The position numbers and the translations under genes were made by a program. From assembly GCA_003240855.1 (NCBI GenBank), contig QFNN01000022.1, forward strand, positions 1 to 31,701: a stretch of DNA of 31,701 nt, given 5' to 3'. Shown one piece after another: positions 25,284-31,701 of this stretch. The notes below the pieces were generated by a model, which ran no database searches, was not told where the DNA came from, and saw only the letters and a program-made list of their open reading frames with translations. The stretch comes from Sphingomonas sanxanigenens. Lineage in GTDB: Bacteria > Pseudomonadota > Alphaproteobacteria > Sphingomonadales > Sphingomonadaceae. Within the stretch, counting starts at the first letter, position 1. Every line of letters begins with the position of its first letter.

Positions 25284-26348
25284 AAAGACGTCCTCGGCGG
25301 GACGCTGCGCCGACAGATCGATATCGGGCGCCATCGGACCATCGGTGCGCACGCCCTTGCGCGAGATCTTCATCAGCTTGAGCGGGTGGCGGATCGAATC
25401 CGTCGCCGCCGTGCCTTCAAAGCCGCAATGGACCATGCAGTCGGCGCACTTCTCATACTTGCCGACGCCATATTTGTCCCAGTCAGTGCCTTCCATCAGC
25501 TCGGTGAAGCTCTTCACATAGCCTTCGCCGATCAGGTAGCACGGCTTCTGCCAGCCGAATACGGTGCGCAGCGGCATAGACCAGGGCGTGCATTCATAGG
25601 TCTGGTTGCCGGCGAGGAAATCGAGAAACAGCGGCGAATTGGTGAAGGTCCACGCCTTGCCGCCATCGCCGCGGCTGAACACGTCGCGGAAGAACTTGCG
25701 CGTGCGCTCGCGGTTGAAGAAATGCTCCTGATCGGCGGCGCGCTCATAGGCGTAGCCCGGCGAAATGGTGATCTCGACGCCCAGCGCCTCCATCTCGTCG
25801 AAATAGGCCGCCAGACGCGCCGGATCGGCCCCGTCGAACACAGTGCAGTTGACCTGCACGCGGAAGCCCTTGGACTTGGCGAGCTTGATCGCCTCGACCG
25901 CCACGTCATAGGTGCCCTTCTGGTCCACAGCATGATCGTGCATCTCCCGGTCGCCATCGAGATGGATCGACCAGGTGAAGAAAGGCGACGGGCGGTATTC
26001 GTCGATCTTCTTCTTCAGCAACAGGGCGTTGGTGCAGAGGATGACGAACTTCTTGCGGGCGATATAGCCTTCGACGATGCGCGCCATGTCACGGTGCAGC
26101 AAGGGTTCGCCGCCCGCGATCGAGACGGCGGGCGCGCCGCATTCGTCGATCGCCTCCATGCACTGCTCGAAGCTCAGCCGCTGATTGAGGATCGCATCGG
26201 GATAGTCGATCTTGCCGCAACCGGGGCAGGCGAGATTGCAACGGAGCAGCGGCTCAAGCATCAGCACGAGGGGATATTTGCCACCCTTGATGTGCTGCTT
26301 CAGCGTGTAAGCGCCAATGCGCGCGACCTGCGAAAGGGGAAGACTCAT
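25203..26348 (-). CDS. hpnH: Adenosylhopane-forming radical SAM enzyme HpnH
   Basis: Radical SAM enzyme that joins the 5'-deoxyadenosyl group to hopene (diploptene), giving adenosylhopane, the first step of C35 hopanoid side-chain synthesis. It has 381 residues from ATG 26348. The cluster motif CNLACPGC holds Cys 37, 41 and 44. The GGEP motif follows in VSIAGGEPLLHRD, and SPFFTWSIHLDGD is family-typical. A C-terminal cysteine-bearing region (YEKCADCMVHCGFEG) is present. It lies 22 bases after ispH on the same strand, so ispH-hpnH is probably one operon, and it converges on hpnG with an 81-base coding overlap. Confidence 0.97.
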   Translation of the reverse strand: MSLPLSQVARIGAYTLKQHIKGGKYPLVLMLEPLLRCNLACPGCGKIDYPDAILNQRLSFEQCMEAIDECGAPAVSIAGGEPLLHRDMARIVEGYIARKKFVILCTNALLLKKKIDEYRPSPFFTWSIHLDGDREMHDHAVDQKGTYDVAVEAIKLAKSKGFRVQVNCTVFDGADPARLAAYFDEMEALGVEITISPGYAYERAADQEHFFNRERTRKFFRDVFSRGDGGKAWTFTNSPLFLDFLAGNQTYECTPWSMPLRTVFGWQKPCYLIGEGYVKSFTELMEGTDWDKYGVGKYEKCADCMVHCGFEGTAATDSIRHPLKLMKISRKGVRTDGPMAPDIDLSAQRPAEDVFSSHVERELAKIKAENPNASKRVVKAV

Positions 26349-26370
26349 CCGGAAATATCCTAATCTGCGC

Positions 26371-27345
26371 TTACTCTGCGGCCGCCGCTGACTGCCGCAA
26401 TATCGCCGGCAGGGCAAACTGAACCTTTTCCTCCACGCCCTCAAGCTGGCTGACCGTGACCGGGCGGACACGGCGAATCGCCTCGATCACGCTGTCGACC
26501 AGAACATCGGGGGCCGATGCGCCGGCGGTGATGCCCACCGTCTCGACGCCGGCCAGCCATGCAGGATCGACGCCGTCGCCATCGTCGACCAGATAGCTGG
26601 GGACGCCCAGTTCGTCGCCAATCTCGCGCAGGCGGCTGGAATTGGAGCTGTTCCGCGCGCCGACGACGATCAGAAGATCGCTGCGCTTGGCCAGATCGCG
26701 CACCGCCGTCTGGCGGTTCTGCGTGGCATAGCAGATATCGGCGACATCAGGGCCGATGACATCGGCGAAGCGATCCTCCAGCGCCGCGATCACGCCGCGC
26801 GTATCATCGACGCTCAGCGTGGTCTGAGTGATGTAGGCGACGGGCGTGGCCGGATCGATCGCCAGACCGGCGACGTCCTCCGGAGTCGAAACCAGGTGGA
26901 TAGGGGCGTCAATCTGCCCCATCGTGCCGATCACTTCGGCATGGCCGGCATGGCCGATAAGGATCAGCGTGCGCCCCGCACGCGCATAGCGGCGCCCCTG
27001 ATTGTGAACCTTGGTGACGAGCGGGCAGGTCGCGTCGAGCACCGGCAGGCTGCGCGCCGCAGCCTCCGCCTCTACCGAGCGGGCGACGCCGTGGGCGCTG
27101 AATACCGTCGGCATGTCAGCGGGAATCTCGTCCAGTTCCTCGACGAAGATCGCGCCCTTGCTGCGCAGCCGATCGACGACGTGGCGGTTATGGACGATCT
27201 CGTGCCGCACATAGACGGGCGCGCCGTAGCGATCGAGCGCACGTTCGACCACTTCGATCGCACGAATGACGCCGGCGCAGAAGCCGCGTGGATTGGCGAG
27301 CAGAATGGAAAGCGGGCGTTGCGGGTCGGTGAGCATATCAGTCAT
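26371..27345 (-). CDS. ispH: 4-hydroxy-3-methylbut-2-enyl diphosphate reductase
   Basis: Last enzyme of the MEP pathway: reduces HMBPP to IPP and DMAPP with a [4Fe-4S] cluster. It has 324 residues from ATG 27345; ATG 27336 is an alternative, and a longer open frame upstream should be disregarded. The three cluster cysteines are Cys 23 (GFCAGV), Cys 107 (DATCPLV) and Cys 205 (DICYATQNRQ). The proton-relay Glu is in GHAEVIGTMGQ (about residue 137), and TAGASAP closes the active site. It provides precursors for the squalene made by HpnCDE, which explains its position before hpnH. It is divergent from hpnM across 178 bases. Confidence 0.98.
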   Translation of the reverse strand: MTDMLTDPQRPLSILLANPRGFCAGVIRAIEVVERALDRYGAPVYVRHEIVHNRHVVDRLRSKGAIFVEELDEIPADMPTVFSAHGVARSVEAEAAARSLPVLDATCPLVTKVHNQGRRYARAGRTLILIGHAGHAEVIGTMGQIDAPIHLVSTPEDVAGLAIDPATPVAYITQTTLSVDDTRGVIAALEDRFADVIGPDVADICYATQNRQTAVRDLAKRSDLLIVVGARNSSNSSRLREIGDELGVPSYLVDDGDGVDPAWLAGVETVGITAGASAPDVLVDSVIEAIRRVRPVTVSQLEGVEEKVQFALPAILRQSAAAAE

Positions 27346-27371
27346 GCGGTTCCGTTTGTCGAAATCCCCGT

Positions 27372-27380
27372 CCCATCGGG
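27372..27380. repeat. CCCATCGGG, copy 1 (near ispH)
   Basis: A nine-base self-complementary-armed sequence (CCC-ATC-GGG), 26 bases upstream of the ispH ATG. The identical nonamer occurs at 27455-27463, the other side of the same divergent gap. It is a candidate operator half of a two-site arrangement. Confidence 0.4.
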
Positions 27381-27421
27381 CGAGAGATAGTGGCTGGCGT
27401 CCCGCTACGGAAGCCCCAAAT

Positions 27422-27465
27422 ATTGCGCTGCCGCAATTAGTGCGATCATATGATCCCATCGGGAT
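27422..27465. promoter_or_regulatory. Cluster of palindromes in the ispH/hpnM divergent region
   Basis: Three inverted repeats lie within 44 bases: ATTGCG-ctgc-CGCAAT (27422-27437), the perfect 12-base palindrome GATCATATGATC (27444-27455), and ATCCC-atc-GGGAT (27453-27465), which contains the second CCCATCGGG copy. The stretch is visibly richer in A+T than its surroundings. The density suggests binding sites for one or more dimeric regulators controlling ispH-hpnH and hpnM-mlaA. No regulator gene is in the window. Confidence 0.5.
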
Positions 27466-27492
27466 GGACGGCGCGGCAGAATGCGCGATATA
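27464..27492 (+). promoter_or_regulatory. Possible hpnM promoter
   Basis: ATGGAC at 27464-27469 and GATATA at 27487-27492 are spaced by 17 bases, leaving a short leader before the TTTGGAG ribosome-binding site of hpnM. The -35 element overlaps the end of the ATCCC/GGGAT palindrome, so a protein bound there would block it. This is an eye-based match. Confidence 0.32.
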
Positions 27493-27523
27493 GGCCGCCG
27501 CCCGGACCTTTGGAGCCATCCCG

Positions 27524-28135
27524 ATGCGCACCCCCTCCCTCGGCCTCCCTTTCATCGGCTTCGCCGCCATGGCGCTCGTCGCCCCCGCGCCGATTCTTGC
27601 GCAGGCGGCCGATCCCGCACGCGCGACCGTGCAGGCCCTCGACGACGGGCTGATCGGGATCATGAAGGCGCGCGGCGCGCAGGCCAGCCGCGCTGCGACG
27701 ATCGCTCCGGTGGTCGATCGCGCCTTCGATCTGCCGCTGATGACGCGCCTTGCCGTCGGACCGACCTGGACGAGCATCGCCCCCGCCGATCAGCAGGCGC
27801 TGGTCGCCGCTTTCCGCCGGATGACGATCGCGCAATATGCCGCCAATTTCGATAGCTGGTCGGGCGAGACCTTCACCATCGCGCCCAATGTCGAGACGCG
27901 CGGCACCGACAAGCTGGTGCGCACCACGCTCAACCAGCCCAAGCAAGGCCCGGTCGCGATCGCCTATCGGCTGCGGCAGAATGGCGCGAGCTGGAAAATC
28001 ATTGATATTTTCTATCGCAACGCCATCAGCCAGATCGCAACGCGGCGATCGGATTTCGCGACCGTGCTCGCGAAGGGCGGCGCAAAGGCGCTGATCGCGC
28101 ATCTCAACGCCATCGCGGCGAAGGGCGGCGATTGA
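27524..28135 (+). CDS. hpnM: MlaC/Ttg2D-like periplasmic lipid carrier, HpnM
   Basis: Member of the toluene-tolerance (Ttg2D/MlaC) family, with hopanoid-cluster members called HpnM; presumably binds lipid in the periplasm and passes it between membranes. The 203-residue product has a signal peptide ending around ILAQA-A (residue ~27). The mature part holds family-like sequence, for example the FDLPLMTRLAVGPTW segment, LVAAFRRMTIAQYAANFDSW, and WKIIDIFYRNAISQIATRRSDF. The start is ATG 27524 with TTTGGAG well spaced upstream. It is coupled to the MlaA-like gene (TTGA overlap), a pairing that supports a transport role. Confidence 0.9.
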   Translation: MRTPSLGLPFIGFAAMALVAPAPILAQAADPARATVQALDDGLIGIMKARGAQASRAATIAPVVDRAFDLPLMTRLAVGPTWTSIAPADQQALVAAFRRMTIAQYAANFDSWSGETFTIAPNVETRGTDKLVRTTLNQPKQGPVAIAYRLRQNGASWKIIDIFYRNAISQIATRRSDFATVLAKGGAKALIAHLNAIAAKGGD

Positions 28136-29157
28136 GCATCGCCTTCCTTCTGCCGATGGCGGCGCTCGCTGTGGCGCCGCCCGAAGCCGCGCCGGCCGTC
28201 GTCGCGCCGCCTGCTGCGGCAGGCCAGACCACGCCGGCGACCGCCCCCCCCGCCGCCTCCGATGCGCCGGAACTCAGCGATCCGCTGGCCGACCCGGCGG
28301 CTGAGCCGCCCCCCGCGGCCGTCGCCGCCAAGCCGCGCAGGCATCCGAAGGATGACCCGCTCGAAGGCTTCAACCGTTTCATGTTCGGCGTTCACATGAA
28401 GCTGGACAAGGCGATCTATCGCCCGCTGGCGATGGCGCACAAGACGGTGATCCCAAAGCCGGCGCGATCGGGCCTGCGCAACTTCTTCACCAATCTCAGC
28501 GAGCCGCTGGCGTTCCTGAACTTTCTGCTGCAGCTCAAGATCGGCAAGGCGGCGGAGACATTCGCGCGTTTCGGCATCAATTCGACGCTGGGCATCGCCG
28601 GTTTGTTCGACATCGCGAAGCGCGACGACTTCAAGTTGCCGCACCGCGAAAATGGCTTCGGCAACACGCTGGCGCGTTATGGCGTAGGCCCCGGCCCTTA
28701 CATCTTCCTGCCTTTCCTGGGGCCGTCGACCTTGCGCGACCTGGCGGCGGAGCCCGCTGACGGCGCTGTGCTGCCCGTTGCGATCGGCAAGCCTTTCAGC
28801 CGCGCCGAATATCAGCTTGCGACAGGCATTCTCGAAGGCCTCGATCGCCGGGCGGAGGCGGACCCCGAGCTCAAGGCGCTCTTCTCCGGCGCGGTCGATC
28901 CCTATGCGACGCTGCGATCGGCCTGGCTGCAGAATCGCGCGGCGCAGGTCGCCGAAATCCGCGCGCATCGGCACAAGAAAAAGAAAAAGGGCGATGCGGA
29001 GGCTGCACAGCAAGCCGATCCCCTCGCGGACCCGTTGACCGATCCGGCGACCGGCCTGCAGGGCGAAACGCCCCGCGAGCCTCAGGATGCGCCAGCCGTT
29101 TCCGCCACGCCCGTGTCTCCCGCCACGCCGGAACCTGCGCCGACCCCGCGTTTCTGA
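28132..29157 (+). CDS. mlaA: MlaA (VacJ)-like outer-membrane lipid transport protein
   Basis: MlaA family proteins sit in the outer membrane and move lipids to or from periplasmic MlaC. The 341-residue product carries the family core: DPLEGFNRFMFGVHMKLDKA near residues 76-95, IYRPLA, NFFTNLSEPLAFLNFLLQ, RFGINSTLGIAGLFDIA, and GVGPGPYIFLPFLGPST. It begins at TTG 28132, overlapping the hpnM stop (TTGA), and the first residues form a signal-like hydrophobic stretch; ATG 28156 would remove part of it. Unlike E. coli MlaA, no lipobox Cys is seen. A long Ala/Pro-rich N-terminal linker and a C-terminal tail with five consecutive Lys, then Pro/Ala/Thr-rich sequence, flank the core. The last 25 codons overlap hpnN on the other strand. 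Confidence 0.92.
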   Translation: MSIAFLLPMAALAVAPPEAAPAVVAPPAAAGQTTPATAPPAASDAPELSDPLADPAAEPPPAAVAAKPRRHPKDDPLEGFNRFMFGVHMKLDKAIYRPLAMAHKTVIPKPARSGLRNFFTNLSEPLAFLNFLLQLKIGKAAETFARFGINSTLGIAGLFDIAKRDDFKLPHRENGFGNTLARYGVGPGPYIFLPFLGPSTLRDLAAEPADGAVLPVAIGKPFSRAEYQLATGILEGLDRRAEADPELKALFSGAVDPYATLRSAWLQNRAAQVAEIRAHRHKKKKKGDAEAAQQADPLADPLTDPATGLQGETPREPQDAPAVSATPVSPATPEPAPTPRF

Positions 29158-31697
29158 GGACGCGGCGGGCCAAGCAGCGCCGGCTCGAAGATCAGCGCGC
29201 AGACCAGCGTCCAGGCGAGCGAGATCATCAATATCTTGCCCATGCCGGCGGTGCCGGGGTGGTGCGACAGCCACAGGCTGCCGAATGCCGTTCCCGTCGC
29301 CAGCGCGCTGAACAGCACGCCCCGCGCGAGACTCGACTGGAGCAGCCCCGTCGCCCCGCCTCGCCACGCCATCACGAAATAGATGTGAAAGGCGACGCCG
29401 ACCCCGAAGAGCAACGGAAAGGCGATGATGTTGGCGAAGTTGATCGGCTGGCCGATCAGCACGCAACTGCCGAGCGTGAGGAAGATCGACAGGACGACCG
29501 GCGCAAGCGTGAACAACACCTCGCGCACGTCGCGCAACACTGCGAACAGCAGCAGGCTGACGAGCAGGAAGGCGATGACACCCGCCTGAACGAAGGCGCC
29601 CGCCACCGTGCTCGCCGCCGCCTGCGTCGCGACGGGCAGGCCCGATATGGCTGGGGTCACCGCCGCAACCGCATCGCGGAAACGGCGGATAACCTTGTTG
29701 TCGTTGGCGTCGCCGCTGGGAAAGACCTGCAACCGCGCGCGACCATCGGGCGCAAGCCAGTCGCGGGCGAGCGCGGGCGGCAGATCGGCGCGCGTCACGG
29801 GCGCGGCCTGCAGCGCGAAGCGAATCTGGTCGAGCATGACGCCCAGCGGCTTCGAGAGCATGGCGTTGACGGCCGCGCGCTGCGCCGGCGTTCCTTTCGC
29901 CAGTCGATCGAAGCTGTCGGCAAGGCGGCGCGCGTCGGCGGCGGGCCGGCTGTCCCCGGCGGCGTTCGCGCGCAGCTTCGCCGCAATGGCGGCGAGCGCC
30001 GCCGTCATGTCCGCGTCGCCGGGCGGCGGGGCGACATCGAACGGGTTGATGGTGAGATCGAGGAGCATCGACGCATCCTGGATCAGCGCGAGCTTGGCGG
30101 CCTGATCCTCGGGCACGAAACTGTCGATCGAGACGACCTGCTTGACCTCGGGCAGCTTTGCGAGGCGCACGGCCAGCGCCTGCGCATCGGCCTCGTTCTG
30201 CGCCAGAACGTCTATCGTGTTGGGGGTGCGATCCGGGTCGCGGGTCAGATCGGCGAGCATTTTCATCGCCGGCGCATGCGGATCGCGCAGATGGAGCGGA
30301 TTGAAGTCGAACGCCACCCAGGGCAGCAGCGCGATGCTGGCGACAAGCGCGACGACAAAGGCCCAGAGCACGGCTCCGCGCCGTCGCTCGAGCAGCTTGT
30401 CGGCGGGGGCCAGGGCCTTGAAGCCGACTTCGACGTGCGGCCGGCCGGGGCGAAGCAGCATGACCAGCGCCGGAAGCAGCGTCACGCTGAGCGCGAGCGC
30501 GACGATCATGCCGATGCCGGCGATAATTCCCAGTTCCGCTATGCCGACATATTCAGTCGGCAGGAATGCGCCGAAGCCGAGGAAGATGGCGCCGGCGGCG
30601 AGCGTCAACGGCGCGCCGAGCGCAACGGCGGCGCGGCGGAGCGCGTCGCCGACTGCGGCGCCCTCGAAGCGCTCGGCGTTGAAACGCACGCTGATCTGGA
30701 TGCCGAAATCGACTCCAAGCCCCACAAACAGCGGAATGAAAGCCACCGAGATAAGGTTGAAGCGCCCGACCGCGAGCAGCCCGACCGCAGCGGTCACGAT
30801 CAGGCCGAGCAGGATCGTGACGACGATCGCAGCCACCAGCCGCACCGAGCGCGTCGCGAACCACAGGGTGAGGAGCATCGCCAGCGCCATGACGATCCCG
30901 ACGAAGCCGATATTCTCCTGCAGCGTCGCGAACTCCTCGTCGGCCAGCGGCACTTCGCCGGTCAGCCGCACTTCGGCGCCGTGCGTCGCGTCGATGCCCA
31001 GCTTGCGCGCCTCCGCTTCCATCGCCTTGCCGGCCGCTTCGCCGGGCATGAGATCGCCATGGTTGAGAACGGGCTGGGCCAGGATCAGCCGGCGCGTCGG
31101 CGGCGCGAGCGCATCGCCCTCTGCCGCGAACAGGCGCTGCCAGGAGAAATAGGCCGGCTTGCCGGCGAGCGAGGCGTCGATCGAGTCGGCGAGCGCGCGC
31201 ATCGGCCGGTCGATGCGATCGAGCGTCGCCTGCCCCGCCGCAACGCCGTCGAGCATCGTCGAGAAGGCCGTCGCCACCCCCCGCAGGCTGGGATCGGCGG
31301 CGAGCGGGCCGAGCAGCGGCTGAGCCGCGACCAGCGCCGACGTCGTATCCTTCACATCCCGAACCGAGCCGAAGAGCATGCCTTCGCGCGCGAACCAGTC
31401 GCCCCCGTCGGGACGGGCGACGAGGCGAAAATGCGCCTTGTCCGCATCCATCGCCGCACTCAGCCGCGCCGCGCCGTCCTCGGCGATTTCGGGCGTCGCG
31501 CCGTCGATCACCACCAGCATCACGTCGCTCAGTTGCGGGAAGGCGCTTTCCATCGCCTCCTCCTGCATCCGCCAGCCGACGGTGGGGGAGATGAGCGCCG
31601 CCGTATCGGTGGTCATCGCGAAGCGCGTCGCCGCAATCCAAAGCGCGCCGATTGCGACGATCAGCATCAGGCCCAGCGTCAGCCAGGGCCGCTTCAC
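29082..31697 (-). CDS. hpnN: Hopanoid RND-family transporter HpnN, N-terminus probably just outside the window
   Basis: MMPL/RND-superfamily inner-membrane protein; in Rhodopseudomonas HpnN is needed to move hopanoids to the outer membrane. 871 residues are visible from a GTG at 31697. The sequence begins almost at once with a membrane helix (PWLTLGLMLIVAIGALW), and relatives have a few residues more, so the true start may lie beyond base 31701. Typical RND structure follows: a large periplasmic loop, a bundle of about five helices with GLGVDFGIQISVRFNAERF, a second periplasmic loop and a second helix bundle with FPLLFGVGVAFHIYFVMAWR. The C-terminal tail (after ALLGPPRP) is low-complexity Gly/Ala-rich sequence and overlaps mlaA by 76 bases. 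Confidence 0.95.
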   Translation of the reverse strand: MKRPWLTLGLMLIVAIGALWIAATRFAMTTDTAALISPTVGWRMQEEAMESAFPQLSDVMLVVIDGATPEIAEDGAARLSAAMDADKAHFRLVARPDGGDWFAREGMLFGSVRDVKDTTSALVAAQPLLGPLAADPSLRGVATAFSTMLDGVAAGQATLDRIDRPMRALADSIDASLAGKPAYFSWQRLFAAEGDALAPPTRRLILAQPVLNHGDLMPGEAAGKAMEAEARKLGIDATHGAEVRLTGEVPLADEEFATLQENIGFVGIVMALAMLLTLWFATRSVRLVAAIVVTILLGLIVTAAVGLLAVGRFNLISVAFIPLFVGLGVDFGIQISVRFNAERFEGAAVGDALRRAAVALGAPLTLAAGAIFLGFGAFLPTEYVGIAELGIIAGIGMIVALALSVTLLPALVMLLRPGRPHVEVGFKALAPADKLLERRRGAVLWAFVVALVASIALLPWVAFDFNPLHLRDPHAPAMKMLADLTRDPDRTPNTIDVLAQNEADAQALAVRLAKLPEVKQVVSIDSFVPEDQAAKLALIQDASMLLDLTINPFDVAPPPGDADMTAALAAIAAKLRANAAGDSRPAADARRLADSFDRLAKGTPAQRAAVNAMLSKPLGVMLDQIRFALQAAPVTRADLPPALARDWLAPDGRARLQVFPSGDANDNKVIRRFRDAVAAVTPAISGLPVATQAAASTVAGAFVQAGVIAFLLVSLLLFAVLRDVREVLFTLAPVVLSIFLTLGSCVLIGQPINFANIIAFPLLFGVGVAFHIYFVMAWRGGATGLLQSSLARGVLFSALATGTAFGSLWLSHHPGTAGMGKILMISLAWTLVCALIFEPALLGPPRPQKRGVGAGSGVAGDTGVAETAGAS

Positions 31698-31701
31698 GCT
31701 G

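Noticed and set aside
26371..27777. An N-terminally extended IspH of 468 residues
   Set aside because: The extra N-terminal part is Ala/Arg-rich, unlike IspH, and would cover the divergent control region and the start of hpnM. The family start is at 27345 or 27336.
28012..29466. A 484-codon open frame on the minus strand across mlaA
   Set aside because: Antisense to the MlaA core motifs and in a different frame from hpnN; Arg-rich shadow sequence.
1..31701. Search for tRNA genes, CRISPR arrays, insertion sequences, phage or integrase genes
   Set aside because: No cloverleaf-like sequence, spaced direct repeats, transposase or integrase motifs were seen. The locus looks like stable chromosome, apart from the low-GC patch in glyS.

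Overview
The window is GC-rich, densely packed chromosomal DNA. Its gene content and protein sequences point to an alphaproteobacterium, most likely a member of the Sphingomonadales. The reasons are the full bacterial hopanoid (hpn) gene set, a two-subunit glycyl-tRNA synthetase next to pyruvate phosphate dikinase, the rplY-pth-ychF neighbourhood, and frequent GTG/TTG starts. This placement is inferred from family knowledge, not from a search. I see no tRNA, rRNA, CRISPR array, insertion sequence, phage gene or integrase. No gap between genes exceeds 180 bases.

The left third (1-12170) is housekeeping and envelope genes. On the minus strand, glyQ-glyS (4352-5224 and 2136-4352, overlapping by one base) are followed by ppdK, which is cut by the left edge. 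On the plus strand come two tandem TraB/GumN-family proteins (5325-7140), rplY (L25/CTC), pth, a small 2-oxoglutarate oxygenase-like gene whose ATG overlaps the pth stop, ychF, a lipoprotein of the nucleotide pyrophosphatase/phosphodiesterase family, and a MaoC-like hydratase.

The right two thirds (12208-31701) are a hopanoid locus in five transcription blocks. (1) Minus strand, hpnI-hpnJ-hpnK-[ferritin-like di-iron protein]-hpnL: sugar addition, ring contraction and deacetylation of the hopanoid side chain, plus a membrane protein. (2) Plus strand, hpnA-hpnB-hpnC-hpnD-hpnE-shc-hpnG: farnesyl diphosphate to squalene to hopene, then side-chain processing. Nearly every junction is a 1-4 base stop/start overlap. 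(3) Minus strand, ispH-hpnH: the last MEP-pathway enzyme and the adenosylhopane-forming radical SAM enzyme. (4) Plus strand, hpnM-mlaA: a periplasmic MlaC-like carrier and an outer-membrane MlaA-like lipid protein. (5) Minus strand, hpnN: an RND-type hopanoid exporter reaching the right edge. Isoprenoid supply, cyclisation, side-chain synthesis and trafficking therefore sit together. hpnP (C-2 methylation) and hpnO (aminotransferase) are not in the window.

The least explained items are: the di-iron protein inside the side-chain operon, with a complete E / ExxH / E / ExxH ligand pattern and a Trp-rich, possibly membrane-associated segment; the oxygenase-like gene embedded among translation genes; a low-GC patch with foreign-looking codon use that lengthens GlyS; two convergent gene pairs whose coding 3' ends overlap by about 80 bases (hpnG/hpnH and mlaA/hpnN); and a cluster of palindromes in the divergent ispH/hpnM control region.
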